The notes under the pieces: model-generated
What the model saw: only the letters and a program-made list of their open reading frames with translations
What the model was told of the DNA's origin: nothing
The model's database searches: none
Shown: piece after piece, positions 1-6,977 of the stretch
How the letters are laid out: every line of letters starts with the position of its first letter
Numbering within the stretch: position 1 is the stretch's first letter
Origin: Ruminococcaceae bacterium UBA6842
GTDB lineage: Bacteria; Bacillota; Clostridia; Oscillospirales; Acutalibacteraceae
NCBI GenBank assembly: GCA_002451855.1
Contig: DKDS01000022.1
Span: 197 to 18,821 of the forward strand
Direction of reading: 5' to 3'
Length of the DNA stretch: 18,625 bases
Made by a program: the position numbers and the translations under genes

Positions 1-4
1 TGTA

Positions 5-781
5 TCAGCTTATTTTAAGCCGCAATCTCAGCTTATCGCTTATCATTGCTATAAATTCGCTGTTTGTCGGCTTTCCGCGGTCGTTTTGAATGGTATAGCC
101 GAAATACGAATTTAAAACATCTATATCGCCTCTGTCCCACGCAACTTCTATTGCGTGTCGGATGGCTCGTTCAACACGGGAGGAGGTTGTTCCGTGGTTT
201 TTTGCCACGGTAGGATACAGGAGCTTTGTAACAGAACCCAGTATGTCGCTGTTTTTAACAGAGAGTATTATTGCTTCCCTTAAATAATGATAACCCTTAA
301 TATGCGCCGGAACGCCTATCTGATGTATAATTTCCGTTACCATAAGCTCAAGCTCGGGGTCGGTAACCACATTATCCTTTACCACAACGGGCGATATTTC
401 GTTTTTCCACCCCGAAAGCTGTATAATTCTTTCAGCCATTGTATTAATATCAAACGGCTTTAAAAAATAGTAGCTTGCGCCTGCGTCAAGTGTTTCCTTT
501 TCAAGCCTTTGGTTGTCAAAGCTTGACATAGCCATTACCATTGGCCGTTCCTTTGAATTTATGTCATTCAGTCCGTTAAGTACTCCCAAAATATCAAGAT
601 TAGGCATAAAAACATCCGCCAAAATCACATCAGGTTTTTCTTTTTTTACCGTGTCAAGCACTCTTTGTCCGTCCTTTGTGCAAAGCAAAACATCCATACC
701 GTAGCCTTTTAGTGCTTTGGCGCAATTTTGTCCTAATTCCGTAGAATCATCCGCAATGACAATTTTTAGTTTTTTTCCCAT
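5..781 (-). CDS. spo0A: Spo0A, sporulation master response regulator
   Basis: Spo0A is the phosphorylation-activated transcription factor that commits the cell to endospore formation. The 258-residue product matches the usual family length. The N-terminal receiver domain (about 1-122) has the acidic pair D11-D12, phospho-acceptor D56 in LADVFMP, S86 at the switch position and K108-P109. The C-terminal DNA-binding domain carries the Spo0A-specific signature GVPAHIKGYHYLREAI at 156-171. I chose the ATG at 779-781 because GGAGG lies 11 bases upstream (793-797) and the protein then begins MGKKLKIVIADD, as the family does; the reading frame stays open 21 codons further upstream. The stop is at 5-7, so the gene is complete. 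Its usual partner spoIVB would lie upstream of spo0A, but here a divergent tcdA is found instead. Identity is very secure. Confidence 0.97.
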   Translation of the reverse strand: MGKKLKIVIADDSTELGQNCAKALKGYGMDVLLCTKDGQRVLDTVKKEKPDVILADVFMPNLDILGVLNGLNDINSKERPMVMAMSSFDNQRLEKETLDAGASYYFLKPFDINTMAERIIQLSGWKNEISPVVVKDNVVTDPELELMVTEIIHQIGVPAHIKGYHYLREAIILSVKNSDILGSVTKLLYPTVAKNHGTTSSRVERAIRHAIEVAWDRGDIDVLNSYFGYTIQNDRGKPTNSEFIAMISDKLRLRLKIS

Positions 782-815
782 TTTTCCCGCAACCTCCAAG
801 TTGTTTGTTTTACAT

Positions 816-844
816 ATATTACCACTAAAATATGTTAAATGCAA
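816..844 (-). promoter_or_regulatory. Candidate sigma-A promoter of spo0A
   Basis: Read on the minus strand there is TTGCAT (839-844), a 17-base spacer and TAATAT (816-821), ending about 35 bases before the spo0A ATG. The spacing is ideal but both hexamers deviate from consensus. I did not find a convincing sigma-H promoter or 0A box here. Confidence 0.5.
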
Positions 845-920
845 GCGTTATAACAAAAAAAGTGTTATAATCTTATAAAATTACAGAATTTGACATTTTT
901 TACTCGTAATAGGGTGTATA

Positions 921-952
921 TTGACTTTAAAGCGAAATAAGTGTATTATAAT
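921..952 (+). promoter_or_regulatory. Candidate sigma-A promoter of tcdA
   Basis: TTGACT (921-926) is followed after 17 bases by TATTAT (944-949). An overlapping TATAAT (947-952) would give a 20-base spacer. The position, just upstream of the tcdA ribosome binding site, fits a short leader. Confidence 0.5.
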
Positions 953-979
953 AGCGCAAAAAATTGTGGAGTAGATGGT

Positions 980-1756
980 ATGCTTAATAGGTTTTCAAGA
1001 ACGGAATTGCTGTTCGGCAAGGAAAAAATGGATATTTTAAAGGCTTCCCGTGTTGCGGTTTTCGGAATCGGCGGAGTAGGCTCCTACACTGCCGAGGCGC
1101 TTGTAAGAAGCGGCTTGGGAACTATTGATATAATAGACGACGACCGTGTGTGTATTACCAATATTAACAGGCAGCTGTACGCAACTACCGAAACGGTGGG
1201 GAAATACAAAACGGACGCGGCGGAGGAACGGATAAAGCAGATAAATCACGATATTACGGTAAATAAGCATAATATGTTTTATATGCCCGATACCGCGGAA
1301 CAGCTTGATTTGTCGGTTTACGATTACATTGTAGACGCGATAGATACCGTTACGGGAAAGCTCACGCTTATTGAAAACGCAAAAGCGGCGGGAGTGCCGA
1401 TAATAAGCGCTATGGGCGCCGGCAACAAAACCGACCCCACCGCCTTTGAGGTGGCGGATATTTCGAAAACCTCGGTTTGTCCGCTTGCAAAGGTAATGCG
1501 GAACGAGCTTAAAAAAAGAAAAATAAAGCATTTAACCGTTGTGTATTCAAGGGAAATACCCTTAACTCCGCTTGAAGGACCGGAAAACACCTGCAAAGGA
1601 AACTGCGTTTGTCCTCCCGGTACAAAAAGGAGCTGTTCAAAACGCCGCCAGATACCGGGAAGTACATCGTTTGTGCCTCCGGTTGTGGGAATGATTATTG
1701 CGGGCGAGGTAATAAAAAAACTGATTTCCTTTAAAGGCAACGGGCTTGGAACATAA
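980..1756 (+). CDS. tcdA: tRNA threonylcarbamoyladenosine dehydratase TcdA (E1-like)
   Basis: TcdA (formerly YgdL/CsdL) uses ATP to cyclise the t6A base at position 37 of ANN-decoding tRNAs to ct6A. The product has 258 residues. The nucleotide-binding glycine loop GIGGVGS is at 29-35, followed by the acidic stretch IIDDD at 51-55. The family-typical segment GAGNKTDPTAFEVADISKTS runs from 147, with the SVCPLAKVMR motif after it. The start ATG at 980 has GGAG (968-971) 8 bases upstream; a GTG frame extension upstream lacks a site. A cysteine-rich insert (C205, C209, C211, C219) sits before the C-terminal helix and may bind metal. It is divergent from spo0A and monocistronic, ending in an intrinsic terminator. 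ThiF/MoeB-type E1 enzymes are the alternative, but the motif set favours TcdA. Confidence 0.93.
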   Translation: MLNRFSRTELLFGKEKMDILKASRVAVFGIGGVGSYTAEALVRSGLGTIDIIDDDRVCITNINRQLYATTETVGKYKTDAAEERIKQINHDITVNKHNMFYMPDTAEQLDLSVYDYIVDAIDTVTGKLTLIENAKAAGVPIISAMGAGNKTDPTAFEVADISKTSVCPLAKVMRNELKKRKIKHLTVVYSREIPLTPLEGPENTCKGNCVCPPGTKRSCSKRRQIPGSTSFVPPVVGMIIAGEVIKKLISFKGNGLGT

Positions 1757-1766
1757 AAGTATAATT

Positions 1767-1802
1767 AAAACCGATAAACAGCTTTGGCGTTTATCGGTTT
1801 TT
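1767..1802 (+). terminator. Intrinsic terminator of tcdA
   Basis: A 9-bp stem CCGATAAAC (1771-1779) pairs with GTTTATCGG (1789-1797) around a 9-base loop. It is flanked by A-rich sequence upstream and TTTTT downstream (1798-1802). Confidence 0.88.
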
Positions 1803-1808
1803 GCTGTC

Positions 1809-1837
1809 TTGACATATTTATTTTTTCGGCGTATAAT
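1809..1837 (+). promoter_or_regulatory. Consensus sigma-A promoter of the tetR-ABC locus
   Basis: A perfect TTGACA (1809-1814), a 17-base spacer and a perfect TATAAT (1832-1837). Transcription should start near 1844, inside the palindrome listed next. Confidence 0.9.
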
Positions 1838-1841
1838 AAGC

Positions 1842-1865
1842 AACAGATGTAGCGCAACACATGTT
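1842..1865. promoter_or_regulatory. Operator-like palindrome, probable TetR autoregulatory site
   Basis: A 24-bp imperfect dyad is centred on GCGC (1852-1855). Its half sites are AACAGATGT (1842-1850) and ACACATGTT (1857-1865). Matching bases follow the scheme ACAnnTGTnGCGCnACAnnTGT, with the outer A and T also symmetric. It overlaps the predicted transcription start and lies 22 bases before the TetR start codon, the classic position for an autorepressor site. Binding is inferred, not shown. Confidence 0.65.
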
Positions 1866-1887
1866 TCTTAACAAACGGAGGTATGCT

Positions 1888-2445
1888 ATGCCGAGAAAAT
1901 TTATGTTCACAAAAGAGGAAATAGTTGCCGCCGCCCTTGAGATTACAAGGGAAAAGGGAATATCCGCTGTGACCGCAAGGTCGCTTGCGGAAAGGCTCGG
2001 GTCATCCTCAAAGCCGCTGTTCAGTATATTTGAAAATATGAACGAACTTCACTTTGCGGTAATTGAGGCGGCAGACCGTGAATATCAGGAATTTTTGAAC
2101 GGATACATTAAAAGCGGTAAATATCCGCCGTATAAGGCAACGGGAATGGGATATATCTTTTTCGCAAAGGAAAACAAAGAGCTTTTCAAGCTTCTTTTTA
2201 TGCGTGACCGCTCCGAGGAAGAAATTACAGATAATAAGGAAGAATTAGCGCCGATTATCGATATAATAGTTAAAAACACCGGTATGTCAAGGGAAACGGC
2301 GTATCGTTTTCATCTTGAAATGTGGCTGTTTGTTCACGGTATCGCAACAATGGAGGCAACCTCGTATCTTAATTTGGACGATGAGTTTATAAGCAACGCT
2401 CTTACAGATTTGTATAACGGATTAAAAATCCGTTTCGGTTCATAA
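1888..2445 (+). CDS. TetR/AcrR-family transcriptional regulator
   Basis: This is a 185-residue repressor-type protein. The N-terminal TetR_N domain (about 1-55) has the sequence TARSLAERLGSSSKPLFSIF around the helix-turn-helix (about 29-48), followed by an all-helical ligand-binding and dimerisation region. The ATG at 1888 is preceded by GGAGG (1877-1881) at 6 bases; an in-frame ATG at 1861 lies inside the presumed operator and has no site. It is the first gene of a run that continues 15 bases later with an ABC-2 ATPase. TetR regulators placed like this commonly repress the adjacent exporter and respond to its substrate; the ligand here is unknown. Confidence 0.9.
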   Translation: MPRKFMFTKEEIVAAALEITREKGISAVTARSLAERLGSSSKPLFSIFENMNELHFAVIEAADREYQEFLNGYIKSGKYPPYKATGMGYIFFAKENKELFKLLFMRDRSEEEITDNKEELAPIIDIIVKNTGMSRETAYRFHLEMWLFVHGIATMEATSYLNLDDEFISNALTDLYNGLKIRFGS

Positions 2446-2460
2446 TAGGGGAGATATTGT

Positions 2461-3183
2461 ATGGAAGCGGTAAATATTAAAAACCTTACAAAAAAATATA
2501 AGGATATTACGGCGGTGAATAAGCTTGATCTTTGCATACATAAGGGCGAGCTTTTTTCACTCTTAGGCGTAAACGGAGCAGGCAAAACAACCACGGTTAA
2601 AATGCTTACTTGCCTTGTAAAGCCGACGGACGGGGATGCGGAGCTGCTCGGGAAAAGCATTGTTTCCGATTCCGCCGCGGTAAAAAGCATTATAGGAATT
2701 TCACCGCAGGAAACGGCGGTTGCGCCTAACCTTAATGTAAGGGAAAATTTAATGCTTATGTGCGGCGTTCACGGCTTTTCAAAAGAAAAGAGCCGCAATA
2801 AGACCGACGAGCTGATAAAGCTGTTCGGATTTGAGGAGATAACGGCAAAAAAAGCAGGTAAGCTTTCGGGCGGCTGGCAAAGGCGGCTCAGTATCGCAAT
2901 GGCGCTTATAAGCGAACCGCAGATTTTATTTTTGGACGAACCGACCCTCGGTCTTGATGTTATAGCAAGGAGCGAGCTTTGGGATATTATCCGTTCGCTC
3001 AAGGGTAAAATAACAATAATTCTGACTACTCATTATATGGAAGAGGCTGAAACGCTCTCCGACCGTGTGGGTATAATGAAAAACGGAAAACTGCTCAGCC
3101 TCGGAATGCCCGAGGAGATTAAAAAATCCGCAGGTACGGATAAATTCGAAGACGCTTTTATAAGCATTGTAAAGGGGGAATAA
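2461..3183 (+). CDS. ABC-2 type exporter, ATP-binding subunit
   Basis: The 240-residue cytoplasmic ATPase powers the neighbouring permease. All catalytic motifs are visible: Walker A GVNGAGKTT at 36-44, Q-loop glutamine Q83, signature LSGGW at 135-139, Walker B ILFLDE at 155-160 with catalytic E160, D-loop LGLD at 163-166 and switch histidine H191 in TTH. The DrrA/YhaQ/NatA-like layout with a short C-terminus fits drug, lipid or sodium-type ABC-2 exporters. A strong GGGGAG site (2448-2453) precedes the ATG, and the permease gene starts three bases after the stop, indicating translational coupling. The substrate cannot be read from sequence. Confidence 0.93.
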   Translation: MEAVNIKNLTKKYKDITAVNKLDLCIHKGELFSLLGVNGAGKTTTVKMLTCLVKPTDGDAELLGKSIVSDSAAVKSIIGISPQETAVAPNLNVRENLMLMCGVHGFSKEKSRNKTDELIKLFGFEEITAKKAGKLSGGWQRRLSIAMALISEPQILFLDEPTLGLDVIARSELWDIIRSLKGKITIILTTHYMEEAETLSDRVGIMKNGKLLSLGMPEEIKKSAGTDKFEDAFISIVKGE

Positions 3184-3186
3184 CAG

Positions 3187-3915
3187 GTGAAGCTTGCGGC
3201 TTTTTCGGGCAGAGTATCAAAGGAGATACTGCGTGACCCCGTTACGCTTTCATTCGGGCTGGGTTTTCCTCTTATTTTACTGTTTTTGCTTTCCGCAATA
3301 CAGGCGAATATACCCGTAGACCTGTTTGAAATAAAGTCTCTGACACCCGGAATAACGGTTTTCGGGCTTTCGTTTATCACACTGTTTTCGGCGACGCTTA
3401 TCGCAAAGGATAGGGAAAGCGCACTTACAGAACGGCTTTTTACAACACCGCTTACGGCGGCGGATTTTATTTTCGGTTACGCCGTACCGATATTGCCGAT
3501 TTCCTTAATGCAGTGCGTTATATGCTACATAGCCGCCGCATTTTTGGGGCTTAAATTAACAGTTACGGTCATTTGGGCGGTAGTGTTTATAATTCCCGTT
3601 GCGGTTTTCTTTATTGCGCTCGGTCTTCTGTTCGGCAGTATGCTGACTGTTAAGCAGGCAGGCGGCATATGCGGCGCTTTGATTACAAATTTAACGGCTT
3701 GGCTTTCGGGCGTATGGTTCGATTTGGACCTTGTGGGCGGCGCGTTTAAAAAAATTGCTTATATGCTGCCGTTTGTTCATGCGGTGGAACTTGAAAGGGC
3801 GGTTTTGAACGGTAATTACGGAAGCATTACGCCGCATATATGGTGGGTGGCAGGGTATGCTTTAGCCACATTGACTGCCGCCGTGCTTGTGTTTCTTATG
3901 CGAATGAAGAAGTGA
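3187..3915 (+). CDS. ABC-2 type exporter, permease subunit
   Basis: The 242-residue integral membrane protein has about six hydrophobic segments and the ABC2_membrane pattern. It has an N-terminal cytoplasmic helix, a first membrane span (about 22-40) and the family-typical AKDRESALTERLFTTPLTAADF stretch after the second span. The final span ends in basic residues (RMKK). The start is a GTG at 3187 with GGGGG (3174-3178) inside the end of the ATPase gene. It forms the membrane half of the transporter with the ATPase encoded immediately upstream. TetR control of the pair is inferred from the shared promoter. The family includes daunorubicin-type and antimicrobial-peptide exporters, but no motif narrows the substrate. 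Confidence 0.88.
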   Translation: MKLAAFSGRVSKEILRDPVTLSFGLGFPLILLFLLSAIQANIPVDLFEIKSLTPGITVFGLSFITLFSATLIAKDRESALTERLFTTPLTAADFIFGYAVPILPISLMQCVICYIAAAFLGLKLTVTVIWAVVFIIPVAVFFIALGLLFGSMLTVKQAGGICGALITNLTAWLSGVWFDLDLVGGAFKKIAYMLPFVHAVELERAVLNGNYGSITPHIWWVAGYALATLTAAVLVFLMRMKK

Positions 3916-3918
3916 AAT

Positions 3919-3947
3919 TTGACACGGAAGCTGTTATGTTATAAAAT
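3919..3947 (+). promoter_or_regulatory. Internal sigma-A promoter before the LiaF-like gene
   Basis: TTGACA (3919-3924), a 17-base spacer and TAAAAT (3942-3947), located right after the first permease stop codon. It suggests that the second half of the locus can be transcribed independently of the TetR-controlled promoter. Confidence 0.7.
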
Positions 3948-3968
3948 AAAACTCAAGGGGGAAAAAAT

Positions 3969-4649
3969 ATGAAAAAACTTAACGGTATTTTATGGGGAGC
4001 GGCTTTGATTGCTCTCGGGGTAATTTGGGTGCTTAACAGCACGAATGTAATTGACATTAATTTGTTTTTTGACGGTTGGTGGACTTTGTTTATAATAGTT
4101 CCGTGCGCTATCGGTCTTATTACAGAGAGGGACAAATTCGGAAATCTTGCGGGACTGTGTCTCGGAATAATTTTGTTGCTTTGCTGTCAGGGAATTTTTA
4201 AATTTTCCTACATATGGAAGCTTTTTATCCCTATTGTAATCGTCATTGCAGGTATAAAAATAATTGTTTCCAATTTAATATACAGAGATGGCGAAGCGGT
4301 AAAACGAATTAAGTCCCAAAATCACCTGAACCAAAGCGGCACAGCGGTATTTTCGGGAAGTGAGCTTAAATTTACGGGCGAAAAGTTTTCGTATACCGCT
4401 CTTACTGCGGTGTTCGGCGGCGTGGAATGTGACCTTCGCGGCGCCGTAATCGAGGACGACTGCGTTATAGACGCTAAAGCGGTGTTCGGCGGAATAGATA
4501 TTTTTGCGCCGGAAAATGTTAATATTAAGGTGTGCTCAAATTCGTTGTTCGGCGGAGTTTCGGACGATACGGGCAGAAAGCCGCAGGAAAACTGCCATAC
4601 GCTTTATGTAAATGCGGCGGCCGTTTTCGGCGGTGTGGAAATTAAGTAA
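3969..4649 (+). CDS. LiaF-like membrane protein with DUF5668-type N-terminus
   Basis: The 226-residue protein has an N-terminal membrane region of about four short hydrophobic segments (roughly 6-22, 38-51, 59-73 and 84-102). A soluble domain resembling the LiaF / cell-wall-active antibiotic response fold follows. In that fold short strands are repeated: here FGG occurs four times (AVFGGV 147-152, AVFGGI 171-176, SLFGGV 192-197, AVFGGV 218-223), consistent with a beta-helix or stacked-strand domain. LiaF proteins inhibit envelope-stress two-component systems, but no kinase or regulator is adjacent; instead an ABC system follows 15 bases later. A GGGGG site (3957-3961) fixes the start. I infer a role in envelope sensing or in modulating the exporter; this is unproven. 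Confidence 0.75.
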   Translation: MKKLNGILWGAALIALGVIWVLNSTNVIDINLFFDGWWTLFIIVPCAIGLITERDKFGNLAGLCLGIILLLCCQGIFKFSYIWKLFIPIVIVIAGIKIIVSNLIYRDGEAVKRIKSQNHLNQSGTAVFSGSELKFTGEKFSYTALTAVFGGVECDLRGAVIEDDCVIDAKAVFGGIDIFAPENVNIKVCSNSLFGGVSDDTGRKPQENCHTLYVNAAAVFGGVEIK

Positions 4650-4664
4650 TAAAGGGAGAGAAAA

Positions 4665-5375
4665 ATGCTTAAAATCGATAATTTAACTAAGATTTATGGG
4701 GACAAAAAAGCGGTAGATAATTTAAGCTTACATATTATGCCGGGTGAAATTTACGGCTTTATAGGCCATAACGGAGCCGGCAAAACCACAACCTTAAAGT
4801 CGGTTGCGGGTATTTTGCAGTTTGACGAGGGTGAAATTCACATAGACGGAAAATCGGTGAAAGCACAGCCGCTTGAATGTAAGAGGATTACTGCGTATAT
4901 ACCCGATAATCCGGATCTGTACGATTATATGACAGGAATAAAATACCTTAATTTCATTGCGGATATTTTCGGCGTTTCCGCCGCGGAGCGCAGTGAGCGC
5001 ATTAAAAAATATGCCGACCTTTTTGAAATAACGGGCGATTTGGCTCAGCCGATAGCCGCATATTCCCACGGTATGAAGCAAAAGCTTGCCATTATCGCGG
5101 CGTGGATACATGACCCGAAGCTTATAATTATGGATGAACCGTTTGTCGGTCTTGACCCGAAGGCCGCGCATTTGCTTAAAGAAATGATGCGTGAGGTGTG
5201 CGATAACGGCGGCGCCATATTCTTCTCGACCCATGTGCTTGAGGTTGCCGAAAAGCTTTGCGATAAGGTTGCGATAATAAAATCGGGCAAGCTTATCCGT
5301 TCGGGAACTATGGAGGAGGTAAAGGGCGACGATTCGCTTGAACAGGTATTCCTTGAGCTGGAGGGAGAAGAATGA
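4665..5375 (+). CDS. ABC transporter ATP-binding subunit (EcsA/YtrB-like)
   Basis: The 236-residue ATPase has Walker A GHNGAGKTT at 34-42, Walker B LIIMDE at 153-158 with catalytic E158, LDP at 163-165 and switch histidine H190. Two positions are atypical. The signature reads YSHGMKQK (133-140) rather than LSGGQ, and the Q-loop position holds D81 in YIPDNPDLYD. I associate this pattern with EcsA-like ATPases, so the enzyme is probably active. The gene overlaps the next by four bases (ATGA), so it should pair with that large permease. AGGGAG precedes the ATG. Ecs-type systems affect secretion and membrane processes; the substrate here is unknown. Confidence 0.9.
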   Translation: MLKIDNLTKIYGDKKAVDNLSLHIMPGEIYGFIGHNGAGKTTTLKSVAGILQFDEGEIHIDGKSVKAQPLECKRITAYIPDNPDLYDYMTGIKYLNFIADIFGVSAAERSERIKKYADLFEITGDLAQPIAAYSHGMKQKLAIIAAWIHDPKLIIMDEPFVGLDPKAAHLLKEMMREVCDNGGAIFFSTHVLEVAEKLCDKVAIIKSGKLIRSGTMEEVKGDDSLEQVFLELEGEE

Positions 5376-6970
5376 TAAAAATTCTCTTAAAAAAACAGCT
5401 TACGGAAATCTTCCGCAGCTATTATTACGACGCAAAAAAGAATAAGGCCCGTTCTAAGGCGGCAACGGCGGCGTATATCGTACTGTTTGTTTTGCTTATG
5501 ATAGGTATCTTGGGCGGTGTTTTCACCGTGCTTTCGTGGTCAATGTGCGGCGCGTTGTCCTCTGCCGGGCTTGACTGGCTATATTTTGCGATTATGGGAC
5601 TTATAGCAATATTCTTAGGAGTATTCGGAAGCGTTTTCAATACATACGCGGGGCTTTATCTTTCAAAGGATAACGATTTGCTCCTCTCAATGCCGATACC
5701 CGTAAACGCGATTATGATTGCCCGTTTGCTCGGCGTCTATCTTATGGGGCTTATGTATTCGGGCATTGTGCTCCTGCCGGCGGTTATAGTTTACTGGATT
5801 GCGGCGTCCGCAAAGCCTGCCGCTGTTTTGTGCGGTATACTCTTTATTGCGCTTATTTCGGTTTTTGTGCTTACGCTTTCGGCGGCGCTCGGATACGTGG
5901 TCGCAAGAATAAGCTTAAAGCTTAAAAACAAAAGCTTTATAACGGTGTTTATTTCTCTTGTTTTCTTCGGCGCATATTATTTTGTTTATTTTAAAGCGCA
6001 AAGCGTTATAACGGACCTTATACAAAACGCCGCGGTCTACGGCGAGAAAATTAAGGGCGCCGCTTACCCGATTTATGTTTTCGGAAACTCGGCGGCAGGC
6101 GATTTTAAGGATATGCTTTTGGTCGCCGCGGTTGTAATAGCGCTGTTTTTAATTATGTGGCGTATGATTTCGTCAAGCTTTTTAAAGGTTGCCACCGCAA
6201 CGGGAGCTACCGCCAAAAAGCTGTATAAGGCTTCTCCCGTAAAGCAAAAAAGCGTTGAAAATGCGCTTCTTCATAAAGAATATTCACGGTTTATTTCAAG
6301 CCCTAACTATATGCTTAACTGCGGTTTGGGTGTTTTGTTCCTTGTTATAGGCGGTGCGGCAGTGCTTATTAAGGGTAGGGGAATAGTCGAGCTTTTAGAT
6401 GAGATCCTGCCTGAAAATTCGGGCGTTATCGCAATCGTTGTATCTGCGCTTTTGTGCCTTTTTGCTTCAATGAACGATATAACCGCACCGTCGGTTTCGC
6501 TTGAGGGTAAAAGCCTTTGGCTTTTGCAGTCGCTTCCCGTAAGACCGTGGCAGGTGCTTAAAGCAAAGCTTAAGCTTCAGCTTATGCTTACGGGCATACC
6601 GCTTTTATTTGCCTTTATATGCACTGCTGTTGTATGTCGGTACACAGCAATGGAGTTTGTTCTTGTATTGCTCATTTCCGTGCTTTACATACTGTTTTCC
6701 GCGCTTTTCGGCTTGTTTTTGGCTGTTAAGCTGCCGAATCTTAACTGGACGAGTGAAATATCGCCGATAAAACAGAGCGCAAGCGTCGGCTTATCGCTTC
6801 TTGTAAATATAAGCTACCCGATTATATACGGGGTATTGTTCTTTATTGCGGGCGATAAATTAGGCTATATTATATATATGGCGGCGTTTGCGGTTCTTAC
6901 GCTCGCAATTTCGGCTGTCCTGTATTTTTGGCTTAAAAAGAAAGGCAGCGCGGCTTTCGCCGCGCTGTGA
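5372..6970 (+). CDS. Large ABC exporter permease (ABC_tran_2-like)
   Basis: The 532-residue polytopic membrane protein has about twelve hydrophobic segments in two blocks, roughly 30-210 and 310-525. A more polar linker between them includes a lysine-rich stretch (ATAKKLYKASPVKQKSVEN) at about 280-300. The repeated motif LLLSMPIPVNAIMIARLLG in the first half is echoed by LWLLQSLPVRPWQVLKAKL in the second. This internal duplication is typical of the putative ABC exporter family PF16949. Its ATG lies within the stop of the ATPase gene, so the two are translationally coupled. The last codons encode GSAAFAAL and form a GC-rich hairpin. The substrate is unknown; assignment to the family is from remembered sequence patterns. 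Confidence 0.83.
   Translation: MIKILLKKQLTEIFRSYYYDAKKNKARSKAATAAYIVLFVLLMIGILGGVFTVLSWSMCGALSSAGLDWLYFAIMGLIAIFLGVFGSVFNTYAGLYLSKDNDLLLSMPIPVNAIMIARLLGVYLMGLMYSGIVLLPAVIVYWIAASAKPAAVLCGILFIALISVFVLTLSAALGYVVARISLKLKNKSFITVFISLVFFGAYYFVYFKAQSVITDLIQNAAVYGEKIKGAAYPIYVFGNSAAGDFKDMLLVAAVVIALFLIMWRMISSSFLKVATATGATAKKLYKASPVKQKSVENALLHKEYSRFISSPNYMLNCGLGVLFLVIGGAAVLIKGRGIVELLDEILPENSGVIAIVVSALLCLFASMNDITAPSVSLEGKSLWLLQSLPVRPWQVLKAKLKLQLMLTGIPLLFAFICTAVVCRYTAMEFVLVLLISVLYILFSALFGLFLAVKLPNLNWTSEISPIKQSASVGLSLLVNISYPIIYGVLFFIAGDKLGYIIYMAAFAVLTLAISAVLYFWLKKKGSAAFAAL
6946..6967 (-). terminator. GC-rich hairpin, probable terminator of mntP from inside the permease gene
   Basis: A perfect 9-bp stem CAGCGCGGC (6946-6954) pairs with GCCGCGCTG (6959-6967) around TTTC. 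Read on the minus strand, it begins 10 bases after the mntP stop and is followed by CCTTTCTTTTT, a usable U-rich tract. Read on the plus strand no T run follows, so termination there would be weak. Confidence 0.6.
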
Positions 6971-6977
6971 GTGTGCC

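Noticed and set aside
890..895. TTGACA as an alternative -35 for tcdA
   Set aside because: No -10-like hexamer occurs 16-18 bases downstream; the pair at 921-949 is better.
1037..1531. 164-codon open frame on the minus strand inside tcdA
   Set aside because: It lies wholly opposite a gene with strong family motifs, has no ribosome binding site and an unnatural composition.
4794..5234. 146-codon minus-strand open frame opposite the second ABC ATPase
   Set aside because: Shadow of a gene with intact Walker motifs; no start signal and no recognisable domain.
6946..6967. Terminator of the ABC permease on the plus strand
   Set aside because: The hairpin overlaps the stop codon and is followed by GAGTGTGCC, not a T run; the minus-strand reading is better supported.
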